From: Dentipellis sp. KUC8613
Taxonomy: Eukaryota > Basidiomycota > Agaricomycetes > Russulales > Hericiaceae
DNA: 64,000 bases
Direction: 5' to 3'
Assembly (NCBI GenBank): GCA_002286715.1
Contig: NSJX01000006.1
Location: forward strand, 897,713-961,712
Below are positions 1 through 11,600 of the stretch, one piece after another; the first letter of the stretch is position 1, and each line of letters begins with the position of its first letter. The notes under the pieces were generated by a model. That model did no database searches and was not told the origin of the DNA. It worked only from the letters and a program-made list of their open reading frames with translations. A program made the position numbers and the translations under genes.

Positions 1-194
1 AATGAGGCGGTCTGTTGAATGCTCTGCATCAGCACACCGGACGCGTTAGCTCGAGACAGGATGAGACGCACTGGTCGCCGAGCACTTGCGCGGGACGTAA
101 AGGTCAACAAGGACACCCTGGAAATCACAGCAACTGCATCAGTTTCACGGATACGCCGACTAGGACGATATGCACATACCTGATCGTTCTCCAT
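1..194 (-). CDS. RPS21: 40S ribosomal protein S21, 5' part (runs off the window)
   Basis: Structural protein of the small ribosomal subunit. Reading the minus strand from the ATG at 194-192, exon 1 (194-180) gives MENDQ, exon 2 (117-72) gives GVLVDLYVPRKCSAT and exon 3 (11-1) begins NRLI before the window ends. Joined, this matches the conserved eS21 N-terminus (MEND...LYVPRKCSATNRLI). Both introns have GT...AG ends (GTATGT and GTGCGT donors) and keep the frame. The five-codon first exon is typical of fungal ribosomal protein genes. The rest of the roughly 87-residue protein lies beyond position 1. The upstream 193 bp up to the tRNA-Tyr must hold its promoter. Confidence 0.88.
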   Translation of the reverse strand, partial: MENDQVCAYRPSRRIRETDAVAVISRVSLLTFTSRASARRPVRLILSRANASGVLMQSIQQTAS

Positions 195-387
195 TGTGAG
201 TCTGCGGGTTTTGGGCCGTCTGTAGGGTCTTGTGCTAATGAAGTGGGCGTGGGATAAAAGTAAGTTTGCAACTGTATAGACATTGCTCACCTCAGCCATA
301 CATTCCCACGCTTTCTTCGAGTGTGGCGCCGTGCCAAAATGTCCCAACGTCATTGTACGGATTGCTATCTTGATTCCCTCCTCATAT

Positions 388-474
388 CCCCCGATAGCTC
401 AGTTGGAAGAGCGTGGGACTGTAATTGGAAAACATGGCATCCCGAGGTCATTGGTTCGATCCCGATTTGGGGGA
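388..474 (+). tRNA. tRNA-Tyr (GUA) with a 14-nt intron
   Basis: Type I tRNA cloverleaf. The acceptor stem is CCCCCGA (388-394) against TTGGGGG (467-473), with discriminator A at 474. The D stem starts GCTC at 397, the anticodon GTA is at 421-423, and the B box GGTTCGATCC is intact. The anticodon stem (TGGGA/TCCCG) only pairs if about 14 nt (roughly 425-438) are removed directly after position 37, the canonical tRNA intron site; tRNA-Tyr genes are usually intron-containing in fungi. It sits between RPS21 (minus) and the lipid phosphatase gene. Confidence 0.93.
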
Positions 475-733
475 CATCTTTTGTTTTTACAAAGAACGGT
501 TCACCATGTCCATCGTACTTCGTGTGTGTTACTAAGTATTTGCTTGTATATACGTACTGAAAGCAGTCGGCTGGGATTTAAGGCATGGTCTGTTGTATCC
601 GTCCGTTTCTTCGCAAACGGAGGGAGTACAAACTAGTAGTATACTCTTGAATGTCTTGGCTTATAAGATTGCACGGATAAGAGATGTAGCAGCACAGAGT
701 GCGATGTATTTGCATACGTGATAGGGGTTTCCA

Positions 734-2287
734 CTACCTGTGAAGGGTATCTTCATCGACGACTCCCGCGTCGCCTCCATCGTTCCACACATCCGTAAGG
801 GGACCTGGGCCACCCTTCCTCACCGTGCCATTCAGCTCAACATCCTCCCCATCCTGGTCCATGTGATCTCTGTATACCCCCCCTTCGCCCCGGCGGCTTT
901 CGCCGAGGTTGACTCCACTGTAGACACCGCCTGCAGAAGGCGGCCGGTGGGCGTGCACCGGAAGCACGTCATCCGTGCTGCGTGAGCGCGGCGCGTACGG
1001 GCGGTGGGAGAATTCAGATTGGAGAGGTGGGTAGTATTGCCGGTAGGCGAAGTAAGCAGTGACGAGGCCGAGGATAGATCCTACGAGCACGTCGTGCCAA
1101 TGGTCTGCAGAATGTGGTCTCAGTATCAGATGCTAGAATCGAGGCAACAGTAGCTTACGGCGGTAGTCCATGGTACGCGATATCGCTACCAGTGCGGCGC
1201 CTGAGAGAGGCGTCAGAGCGATCCATGCTTTGGGCTACAGAATAGAATGCTCGATAAGCAAGGCGGATAGTCTCATTGTGTAATAGATCACGTACCGCGT
1301 GTCCTCGCTTGTCAAATAGGTGCATTTTACCTGCGAGATAGAAGGACAAGAAACCCAGGCCAGCAAACGACACTTCTGCAGGGTTAGTGTCGAGCTTTGA
1401 ACATACTTCCGTGCGGACCTACAGCTAGAATGCCCGCTCGGGAAGCTTCTGAAGCCATCTCTAAGCTTGCTTATGTCGCTCTGGTTGCAGATGGCTACTG
1501 AGGAAAGTCCAAACGGTGGATCTACTGTCCCCGGTGCTGGGTTGCACCGAGAAATAACGTCTGCGCGGCATGATTAGCATTTTCGTCATGAGCCCCTGGC
1601 TTTCGATGAATATACCTGGTCGTGGGCGACCTACAGTGATCTTCGTGAATTGCGTGATGGCTCCTGTTATAGACAGGCCCAGGATAACTGAGGTGACACT
1701 GAATCAGTCCGTATTGTTAAGGGTCTCAGGCTTATTCTTACCTCCGAGGGCGCTGCTATGCGCGTCCCACCATGATCGGATAGTCACTAGGTCTATGACC
1801 CATTGCAGAACGAGGGGTGCGACAATTGCGATGCAGTATAGAGCAGGATCCTGAGCAGCGGGTGGGTGAGCAATCGACAAGTTCGCCGACTGTCGGCAAG
1901 GTAACAGTACCTACAGGTACGCGTTCGTGTTCGGCGAAGCTTCACAAGAGTTTACTGCTGAGAAACAAACAGACCAATATGCCGAAGAGCTCACGGGTGT
2001 CGTAATCTTGAGAGTGGTATGAGTAGACGCGCAACGGGGCAGACGCGGAACGCACGATGTGTCAGAAACCGAGAACTCTCGCTTGAACCCATTGACCTTA
2101 TCCAAGGCGAAGAATGCAGCCCTGTGGCCCGTAAGCATGGCCGTCGTAGAGACGGCATATGGACACTCACGCGAGTACTAGAGTGACAATCCTGAGCTAT
2201 GGCATTAGCAGATAACGAGGATACATGCATAGGCTCGCCGTACCAGTCGGGTGCATATGAAATCACAAGCAGTCTCAAGCTCGGCAT
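734..2287 (-). CDS. PAP2-family lipid phosphatase (diacylglycerol pyrophosphate phosphatase type)
   Basis: Membrane lipid phosphate phosphatase resembling fungal Dpp1/Lpp1, expected to dephosphorylate diacylglycerol pyrophosphate or phosphatidate. All three PAP2 signatures are present: KITVGRPRP (KX6RP), SFPSGHSS (PSGH) and SRTMDYRHHWHD (SRX5HX3D); several hydrophobic segments fit six membrane spans. I resolve 11 exons on the minus strand: 2287-2244, 2191-2171, 2121-2056, 2006-1995, 1939-1915, 1850-1742, 1687-1616, 1560-1423, 1372-1296, 1234-1159 and 1104-734. They sum to 1011 nt, 336 residues, with every phase consistent. Three exons are very small (21, 12 and 25 nt). The C-terminal ~90 residues are hydrophilic and not part of the domain. 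Substrate preference cannot be read from sequence. Confidence 0.85.
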
Positions 2288-2674
2288 GGGAGAATGGCTG
2301 CGGCGGTAGCGAGCGTCGTCGGATCCAAAGCGCAAAAACTGCGGTATTGGCATGGCTGGCAGCAAGGGTTCGTCAGAGGAAACGGAAAGCAAGGAGGACG
2401 AGCTGTGTGGAGATGGACTATTTGAAGGCAGCATCCGAGGCCTCCGATCGCTCTCAGGCTCAGACCGCCAAGCGGCACGTCGCTGCGCGTCTAACGTAAA
2501 CGCGACCCCATTCGACGCGCCTCTGCTCCATCTCTCTTCCTCCCTCCGCGCTCGCAGGCCCAGCACTGCTTTGCCTCGGCAAACACAGGAATTGGACGAC
2601 CGCTCTGCACCTTGGCTTGGGCTTGGGGCGGGCAGAACTACCGCTGACAGCGTACACTTGATAAGCAGCAGACG
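2288..2674. other. Divergent intergenic region
   Basis: 387 bp between the start codons of the lipid phosphatase (minus) and the PP4R2-like gene (plus), so it must hold both promoters. Several open frames cross it but none joins to a recognisable protein. No TATA box or clear factor site was recognised. Confidence 0.5.
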
Positions 2675-3883
2675 ATGGGTGAAGCAAACCACGATGCGCA
2701 CGGCCTCGCGCCAGGCTTCCAATGGACAGAAGGTATGTCTTGTGAAGACAACTGCGGACCGGACCAACGAGACTTCTTCGAGTCGGCAGATTACAACGCG
2801 GTTCTAGAGAAGATCGCATCGACTGACACTGTCGAGTACGTGTGAATGTACCAGACAGTATGGGCACGCTTCCTAATTGTGCGGCGCGCAGAACGGAATG
2901 GCCCTTGTTGCGAAACATTATCAAGTACAAGCTCGATCAAGTGCGTATCTGGTGAGCGCGTGTGTCGAAACGTGCTCACTTCATTCCGTAGAATATCAGC
3001 TCTTTCCTGGCAGATGCGGAGAAGCTGAGAGAAGCTGCGACTCCAGTGCCTCCATTTTCACCTCGTCCGTCAACGAACGGCGGGCTCAAGATACCACCCT
3101 TTATCGCTCGTGAACGCGACGAGTCGAATCCGAACGAGGCGCCGAAGAAGCTGTTGGGAACAGAGGAGACGAAAAAGTTCCGAGATACACTGTTTTCGCA
3201 GCTAGATGACCTCGATGGGTGCGTCGTATTCCCTGGCCACTTACAGCCGCACTCATGCGCGATCCAGCACCCCTTTCACGGTTCAACGGCTGTGCGAACT
3301 ATGCGCTCGACCACGGGAGCATTACTCTGCCATCGGGAAATACCTGCGTGCATTGGAACGAACGGTCTATGTAACATCGACATGGGATTCGTTCCCCCCG
3401 TTGCCACCGCAAGCTCAGGCCGCTGCCATTTCATCGACCTCCCTAGGCGTCTCGTCGACGTCTGTCCCCGCCACACCGCTGTTTTCGCCCATCCCCTTCC
3501 TTCACGGTGACGCACGACGATCGAAATCACGCAGCCCTCCGCCATCTCCACTCGCGCTGAACGGGATTGACCCGGGAGGAGGTGTCCCCCTGGATTCCGC
3601 AGCGCTGGACTTGGAGCAGAAGCCGCTTGGCATGGTGGACGAGATGGATGACCCGGGTCCAGGGCATCTGAGCGACAGACCAACGGCACTCACATCTGTC
3701 ACGAGCGTAGGAGAGGGCTCGGGTGCGATCACCCTGGAGGAGAGGTTCGTGAAGGCCAGCGAGGCAGAGAAGAGCGAAGCAGAAGAGGCGAGCGAAGGGC
3801 CGGACGCAAAGAAGGCAAAAACGGGTGAGAACGAGGATATGGTTCTGGACGACCAGGACGGGGATAAGGAGAACAAGAGCTGA
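2675..3883 (+). CDS. Protein phosphatase 4 regulatory subunit 2 (PPP4R2/Psy4) family protein
   Basis: Likely regulatory subunit of the PP4 serine/threonine phosphatase, which acts in DNA-damage recovery and other nuclear processes. Exons 2675-2732, 2790-2835, 2892-2940, 2992-3218 and 3268-3883 join in phase to 331 residues. The N-terminal half carries the family core: ETEWPLLRNIIKYKLDQ, then TPFTVQRLCELCARPREHY followed by GKYLRALERTVYVTST. The C-terminal half is disordered, rich in Ser/Pro and then acidic (ends in a KAKTGENEDMVLDDQDG stretch), also usual for PPP4R2. The start is the first ATG in frame with the conserved exon. Confidence 0.8.
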
Positions 3884-3956
3884 TGTACATTTCTTGCGGT
3901 GGATAGGATTGCGTGTAGCGTGGTATCATATTGTACTTTTGGGAGGACACCTCACC

Positions 3957-4684
3957 TCAGTTCTCGAATTTTTGCTTGACTTGCTGAAGCAGCGCATTCA
4001 TCCTCAGCCGCATGTCGGGCTGGCCGCCGCCTCTGCCTCTACCCCTGCCTCGACCGCCGCCTCGCTCTGCGCCTCTGCCTCGGCCCCTGCCACGCTCAGC
4101 GCCTCTGCTACTGCCGCCTCTTCCCCTCGCACTCGACCCACCACGGCCTCTAGAGCGGTGCAGCGGGTCGGACTTGTAGTGGTGCAAGGTCGACCGCGAG
4201 TACGCGAGGTTCTGCAGCTCCCGCAGCGAGAGGCTGTCTTCTTCCTTGGGTGGTGGTTGGTCCCGGGGATGTGTCCGAGGCGGTGATAATGAACGGATCG
4301 AGAGGCCTTCGGAGTCCCTCTCGACGCTGTCCTCGGAAGCATCGCTTTCCATAGCAGCATCGCCCTCTTCCGAAGCCTCGCTGCTGCCAGAAGCATTGCT
4401 CTCCACAGGGTCGTCTTCCATGGTTGCTGACTGATCCTCTTCGGGGGCTTTGTGGGTAGAGGACGAGGCGGCATCGCGGCGAGTGACTATGCCTTCCTTG
4501 CGTTTTTGGGCCTTCCATTTGCTCTTAATTTTCTGCTTTTCGACCCATTCTCTCTTGAACCTTTTGGCTGCGGTGAATCAGCAAAGCAAAGGCTTGGTAA
4601 AAAGATGCACGTACCGGCATGCTCAGGAAGGTGATTGAAAGTGGGAGGCTTTCGCTTAGTGCGAGAGGTAGTAGTGGGTGCCAT
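3957..4684 (-). CDS. Fyv7/CCDC59-like rRNA-processing protein with RGG-type tail
   Basis: Small basic nucleolar-type protein. Exon 1 starts at 4684 (MAPTTTSRTKRKPPTFNHLP) and joins through a short intron (GTACGT donor, GCAG acceptor) to KRFKREWVEKQKIKSKWKAQ, a lysine-rich helix like that of the PF08524 rRNA-processing family. A Ser/Glu/Asp-rich middle follows, then Arg-Gly repeats (RGRGRG type, roughly 50 residues). The C-terminus, GQP-x-M ... LLQQVKQKFEN, resembles the end of yeast Fyv7 (GQPLM ... LLDKIK). The assignment rests on these two short similarities, so the family call is moderate. It is divergent from eIF1 with 147 bp between the starts. Confidence 0.5.
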
Positions 4685-4831
4685 TGGGAAGCTGACGTAA
4701 AGAGGAGGAGCGGGATAAATGGAGGATGCAAGACGCGGCGCTCTCTCCCACAGTCCACCATCTTGTCGCTCACTCAGCCCATAACCACCACTCAGTCTCC
4801 CTTTTCTCTTTCTCCGGCCTCCCTTCATCGC
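4685..4831. promoter_or_regulatory. Short divergent promoter (Fyv7-like / SUI1)
   Basis: Only 147 bp separate the start codons of the Fyv7-like gene (minus) and SUI1 (plus), so both 5' UTRs and promoters must share this stretch. It is rich in CT on the plus strand just upstream of the SUI1 ATG; no TATA box is evident. Shared control is inferred from spacing only. Confidence 0.45.
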
Positions 4832-5412
4832 ATGAGCGTGCAGAACCTTAACACTTTCGGTGCGCACCCTCGCCCAGTCCTACAAATTCCCCATCACACG
4901 CTGACTCGTCTTTTCTCGCCTCTACAGACCCGTTTGCCGACGAGGGTGACCCGCTCGGTGGTGCCAACCAAGACGTCGGGTCTCAGCAGAATTACATTCA
5001 CATCCGTATCCAACAGCGGAATGGTCGTAAGACGCTGACCACACTGCAAGGCTTGCCTAAGGGTGCGTCCCATCGCCGCCTTACCCCCTCCTGCCACACT
5101 AACAGTCCCCGCAGAGTATGATGCTAAGAAGCTTCTGAAGGCATTCAAGAAGGTCCGTGCTCGCCGTACTTTCCCCATCCCACCCGGCGTATCGCCCTTC
5201 CCCATCTAGCTCCCTCTCCTCACTTTATCCGGACCGGCGTCTGCTGACACTTGCTCCCCCCATTACAGGAATTCGCCTGCAACGGTAACCTTGTCGACGA
5301 TGAAGAAATGGGCCGAGTTATTCAGCTGCAAGGCGATCAGCGCACCAAGATATCCAACTTCCTCACCGAAGAGGGCATCCCTCGCGCCTCGATCAAGCTG
5401 CACGGGTTCTGA
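4832..5412 (+). CDS. SUI1: Translation initiation factor eIF1 (SUI1)
   Basis: eIF1 binds the 40S subunit near the P site and enforces start-codon fidelity. Four exons join in phase. Exon 1 (4832-4859) encodes MSVQNLNTF. The rest reads DPFADEGDPLGGANQDVG, then YIHIRIQQRNGRKTLTTLQG, the highly conserved SUI1 core, then YDAKKLLKAFKKEFACNGN, ending IPRASIKLHGF. The length, about 115 residues, is normal for the family. Donors include GTGCGC, GTGCGT and GTCCGT. This is one of the firmest calls in the window. Confidence 0.96.
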
Positions 5413-5917
5413 TCTCGACGCCCCCCGGGTCGACAGCAGTGGGTCCCGCTCCTGTCCCCAGCGCCGATGTCTCAATATGCACGACTCCCTGTCTCCCCTT
5501 GTCCCGCTTGTCACATATATTACTTTCACGAATCGCTGCCATTTCTATCAGTGTGTACCAATTAGTACGACTACGACTTCTTATCGATTGTTCTCTTGTT
5601 GTTTGTTTGTTGCCCTGTTAGCTATAGAAATCAATCAATGTCTGGACTTCAAATGTTCAATGTCGCAACGTTCATTCTGTGTCATACGACATAACAAAAG
5701 TGACTGATCATGATCACTATACTACTCATAGGGTGAAGCAAATTTGCATACATGCGAAAGTGACGTACACCCGTCTCGACTCTCGGGGGTTCTTCGCTCG
5801 GTTCCCAAGATAGCATCCTACAAATAGCTGAAAAAGCTCACAGCAAACGGCCGTGCAAAAATAGGTGGCAAACGGCGTAAAAACGGACGACGTGATCAGC
5901 TACGCTGGATCTTCGGT
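5413..5917. other. Convergent intergenic region
   Basis: 505 bp between the stop codons of SUI1 (plus) and the snRNP 27K gene (minus). T-rich after the SUI1 stop, consistent with 3' UTR and polyadenylation for both genes. No gene or RNA feature was recognised. Confidence 0.5.
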
Positions 5918-6802
5918 TTACTTGATCTTGTCCAGGGGTCTGTTGAAACCTCCTCGCCTGACAGGAATATTCAGTGGTGAGCTAAGACGGGTGTTTCGAG
6001 GTACGCACCTATTCATGTATTGCCGCCATGTCCTCTCTTTCTTGACATTGGCTGTACCCTCTTGATTGCCCTCGACATGTTTGCCCTGGCATAATTCATT
6101 CAACTTCGCTGTCGTGCAAAGCGTGAGACTGAAACGCACCTTCGTGCTGCCAAAGCCACTCAAGCCCATCATGGCCATCATAGCGGCATCGTCGTCGTTT
6201 GTAGCATCCATGGCTTCGACCTCCTCCCCAGGTTCTGGGGTGGCATCTGCCGTAGATGACGGTCCGGCACCAGATGAACCTCCTACTCGGCATGTCAGAA
6301 TGAGACGCGTATAGTGGGTAACTGTGGCCTACCAGGACGCTTCATCTCCGAATCTCGCGGGAGAGCCCTCTCGTCTGATCTCCCATCCCTCTGCCGGGGC
6401 CGTTCTCGGTCCTTGGGGTCATCTCTTCTGTCTCTGTCTCTATCCCTCTCCCGGTCGCGGTCTCTCCTGTCGTCACGGTCATAATCACGTCCGTCGCGGT
6501 CGTCGCGCCGTCGGTCATCCCTCCGGTCGCGACCGTAGTCTCTTCTGTCGTCGCGTCGGTCGTCGCGCCGCTCTACAGTGCATTATGAGTTGACGCGTTC
6601 CTACATGTGAAAGAGATGAGTTACCTGGTCGTCTGTCACCGCCCCGTCGTGGTGGACTCCGGGAACGACTGCGTCCACGCCCACCACGGTAACGATCGCG
6701 GTCGCGGTCTCTTTCCCTGTCTCTGTCTCTGTCTCTGTCTCTATCCCGCTCGTCTCGTTCCGGCGTTCTGTCGCGGCGGCGGTAATCGTGGCGAGAAGAC
6801 AT
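5918..6802 (-). CDS. U4/U6.U5 tri-snRNP-associated 27 kDa protein (SNRNP27)
   Basis: Spliceosomal tri-snRNP component. The N-terminal two thirds is an Arg/Asp-Arg/Glu alternating region (RDRDRDRERDRD runs, plus RSRSRSPPRR). The C-terminal domain is diagnostic: DDDAAMMAMMGLSGFGSTK, then GKHVEGNQEG and RTWRQYMNRRGGFNRPLDKIK split by short introns. The start at 6802 (MSSRHDYRRRDRTPERDERD) is the first ATG of an exon continuous with the RD repeat. At least five exons. It is divergent from the RRM-like gene, 262 bp between starts. Confidence 0.9.
6712..6744. repeat. CTCTGT-type microsatellite coding for Arg-Asp repeats
   Basis: Tandem TCTCTG/TCTCTA hexamer units on the plus strand inside exon 1 of the SNRNP27 gene; read on the minus strand they encode alternating Arg and Asp. 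A related stretch lies near 6430-6450 in the next exon. Such tracts readily change length between strains. Confidence 0.7.
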
Positions 6803-7064
6803 GGTGGGATAATGAGGCGAACGGGCTTCTCTAGAGATACAGACTTACCACTCCGGACGCGACAGCGCAGCAGGTTGCAATGCGGTGGGTGGCAGGTGGT
6901 GGCACTGGGCGGAGGCAAGCGTGAAGGAGTCCTGTGCCCTTGGGCGGCACGTGGCGCCTATTCCGGAATTTCATTTCGCGTGCGCGACCGCCGACCGTGA
7001 CTTTGCTGGACGCGCCGTCATCTTCCTCCTCCGTGTACCGTCTGCTAAAACGCGAGCAGCAATT

Positions 7065-7902
7065 ATGTCGACGCCGTTGGTGAATGCTGCGAAGGCAGCG
7101 ACTAAGGGTACGTAGGTTTGTTGTTCTTTGCTCGAGCTTCTCCCTAAATCTTGCGTATGCACATAGGAAATTCTCCGCTGCACATCCGTCTTAGCGGTCT
7201 CCCGCAGACCACTACACCTGCAGATATCCAGCGGCTGCTGCGCAGACATAAAGTTGAGCATGTGTCAGACGGTGCGCTTCAACCCTTCTCCTCCGAAGAC
7301 TTGACGTGTCCTCTGACGAACGGTTCTGCATACAGTCGGCCTGGACTACAGACGCTTCTGGCCGACCGGCCGTGCCTACGTCAGTCTTGCCTCCCAGGAG
7401 TCGCAGCGTTTTGCCTTGAAGGCGATGCGCAACGTCACGTTCTTCACTAAAACCGTAACCTCTTCGGAGACGCCTGCACCCGAAGGCCCGCCCCCTCGCA
7501 CCAGGGGAGTCAAGGGCCGCGAATTCGCTGCAACGCGTGGCGTCGTCACCGGCTCGGGCGAGCGCGGCGGCATCTGGGAGACGGAGAGGTCTGTCATCCT
7601 CGCGGGGCTCCCAGGGAAGATCAACGTCAATGAGGTGCGGGGGATGCTGAAGGGCTACAAGTTGGCGAGCGGCACGTCGCAGATCGTCAAGCTGGACCGG
7701 TGCGTCTGTGTTTTTCCTCATGCGCATGCAGCAGCTGAATGTCTCCGCTCATAGCATTGAGGATTCAGTCTGTAGCAGAGTCCTTGTGCGACTGAATTCC
7801 GTCTCAGAAGCGCATCGACTCGTACGGAACATACACATGACATACATGAACCAATCGCATCTCGGGAGCGAGTACTTGGTTCACGCCCGGATCGTGCTTT
7901 AA
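7065..7902 (+). CDS. RNA-recognition-motif-like protein of unknown role
   Basis: I do not recognise an orthologue. Exons join in phase: MSTPLVNAAKAATK, then GNSPLHIRLSGLPQTTTPAD followed by IQRLLRRH, then VGLDYRRFWPTGRAYVSLAS, a Thr/Pro-rich linker, ERSVILAGLPGKINVNEVRG and, after another intron, VLVRLNSVSEAHRLVRNIHM with stop at 7902. The pattern (beta strand xxIRLSGLP, helix, strand GRAYVSL; then again xVILAGLP, helix, strand xVLVRL) suggests two divergent RRM folds. Roughly 200 residues. The last acceptor is a tandem TAGCAG, so two isoforms differing by one codon are possible. A mitochondrial or nuclear RNA-binding role is only a guess. Confidence 0.6.
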
Positions 7903-8018
7903 AATATGCTTATTCTTGTGTATAATATATTACTTATAATGCGGGGTGGGCATACAGCCATAGGTGGTAAAGCAGGGTCCTGAGAAGAAGCAAGCAAGTA
8001 GCATACAAGAGTAAGACA

Positions 8019-8906
8019 TCACATTCTCCCACTGTCGACGTCTTCCACCCGAGTCCGCTGAAGAGGAGGATCGTCAGATAATGGCAATCCTGTAGCTGTA
8101 GACGTTGGCGTACCTGGTTAGGGTTGTCGCCTTCGTCCTCCGGTGACCGAGCGCGTTTGAGCGTCGCCTCAGGAGCGGGCTCCTTCCAGTCACCTCCACC
8201 ACCAGCAACCGGTGCGTTATGCTCCGTGTCTGCATAACGTGCCTCCACCTCACGTCTTCGCTCGATCTCCATGCGCTGCGCCTGGGCACCCCATCCTCCC
8301 CGACCAGGATCATAATCCTGTCTGTGCTCGTCACGTACCTATGCAAGGAGTGTTCAAGGATGTCAGTAGAAGTAAGAGGTTGGGAACCATACCTGTCCAC
8401 CGCTTTTTCCACGACCAAATTGTCTACCATCCCGATAGCCAAGGTCCAAATCGCAACGAATGATACGTTCATCGAGCTTGGTGCCGCTAATATACCGCAT
8501 ACACGCTAGCGCCTCAGCGTGCGTGTAGAATTCGACGAAGCAAAAGCCACATGGTGTCCTTCATAGCAAGAGTGAGCTTTCTAGTCAAGTGGCAGCGCGT
8601 GCGGAAGCATACCTCGTATGCCGGTCGAGTCCCATGATGATGCGCTTTACGCCGCCTCCGTCCTCGGCGTTCGCGCATTTCGAAAATATGTCGTAAATCT
8701 GTTCTTCAGTCGTGAAAAAGCTTAAGTTACCAATCTGCACAAAACACCGTTAACAAGTCAAGGTCTGGCGGCTGAACAGGAGGGCCAGTACAGACATAGA
8801 GAGTCGAGGATTTCGCGAGAAGCTCGTTTTGTTTTTGGCGGTCCACGCGGGACTGAGAGTCCTTGTAGTTTGAGGGCTGGTCGAGGGAGGCGACGACGTG
8901 GGCCAT
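8019..8906 (-). CDS. CBC2: Nuclear cap-binding protein subunit 2 (CBP20)
   Basis: Small subunit of the nuclear cap-binding complex; its RRM binds the m7G cap of nascent Pol II transcripts. Starts at 8906 ([20 protein letters not shown]) and reads through introns into the [79 protein letters not shown] and [20 protein letters not shown], the cap-binding C-terminal extension. For the end I prefer a final intron (GTACGC...CTCTTCAG with a CTGAC branch-like site) leading to [12 protein letters not shown] and a stop at 8019-8021. Reading through instead gives a hydrophobic tail ending at 7934 that is unlike the family. Confidence 0.92.
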
Positions 8907-9079
8907 GGCGGGGAAGGCGAGCCTTAGCTTGAGCTTGAGTGCAAGCCGGTGCTGTGAGCGCCGGAGCGGAGGCTCCAACTGGCTGTGGCCGAGAGAGGCA
9001 GGCTGTTCCCACAATTAGAGACGCGTCGAGCCGCGTCAGCGTCCTCCTCGAGCTCACGTTCAGCGTTCACGTCCTCGCC

Positions 9080-10751
<1,672 letters not shown>

Positions 10752-11600
10752 GGTGTATGGGGAATGTGGACAGTTATCGTGAGTCACACAATCTTCCTGC
10801 CTCACGTACGTGTCTAATCGCGTGTTCATCTACCCCAGGCTTTGCATATGTATTCTACAGTTCATCAACTTATTTTCCCATTGCCTCTCTTCATTCCGTT
10901 TGATCCATTCACTGGACGCTCTGTCACTTTGGCGCCTCTTCGATATCTCACGGAGGGGTGCTCATTCTTATGAGCAAGAATGCCGCGCAGTAGGCCTCGT
11001 GTCTGCTGTTGCCCGTGCTTTTTTTGCCTCCATTACCTCCCGGCTGGGGATGGGCGTAAGCCCAGGTGGTGACGGTGGTTCACACGCGGGATACACGTTC
11101 ACAAGTGTATGTGCAACGTGTCGAGTGATACATATGTTTGGTCGGATGTCTTGTCTTCGGTGAGTCTTCATATCTCCGTCGTCGATTTGTTACCACATTC
11201 CACAATATACCTTGTTTAATCATGTGTGACGTCCGTCGACCCTTTTTCATCCACCCTCCTCTTCTACACCAATTCACTTCGCTCCTCAACACTCTGGACA
11301 GCGCTGGAACCCACGCGCTTTGTTCTCATTTTATGGGAGCAAGATATACGTTACGAGGAATCGTTTTCCCTTTTCTTGGCGACCCTTTGACCGTGAAAGG
11401 ATGTCGAGATGCAGAGGGGATACACCTGTTGTTACTATTGCTATGTGATAAATGTAGTCGTGCAATCTATGATGTGTTGTCGAATGTCTTCGTACTCTGG
11501 CTGATACAATGATCGACTCGGGGCTGTTCGTGGCACCGTTGGTTCTGTACTTGAAAACAGTTGTACAGTAAAATACACTTCCATTTTGTAGAGCCAGACT
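10752..11600. other. Convergent intergenic region, no gene seen
   Basis: 849 bp between the RPT3 stop (plus) and the P5C reductase stop (minus). Only short unconnected open frames; T-rich on the plus strand, consistent with 3' untranslated sequence. No tRNA, repeat or conserved motif recognised. Confidence 0.5.

Noticed and set aside
15..257. Plus-strand open frame at the left edge
   Set aside because: It is antisense to the RPS21 exons, which are firmly identified on the minus strand.
1498..1515. Match to the GAGGAAAGTCC core typical of RNase P RNA
   Set aside because: It is the reverse complement of the exon coding PFGLSS in the lipid phosphatase gene; the rest of an RNase P RNA is not present.
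7934..8018. Hydrophobic C-terminal tail of CBC2 (reading through to 7934)
   Set aside because: A better intron with GTACGC donor, branch-like CTGAC and CTTCAG acceptor gives a polar ending more like the family.
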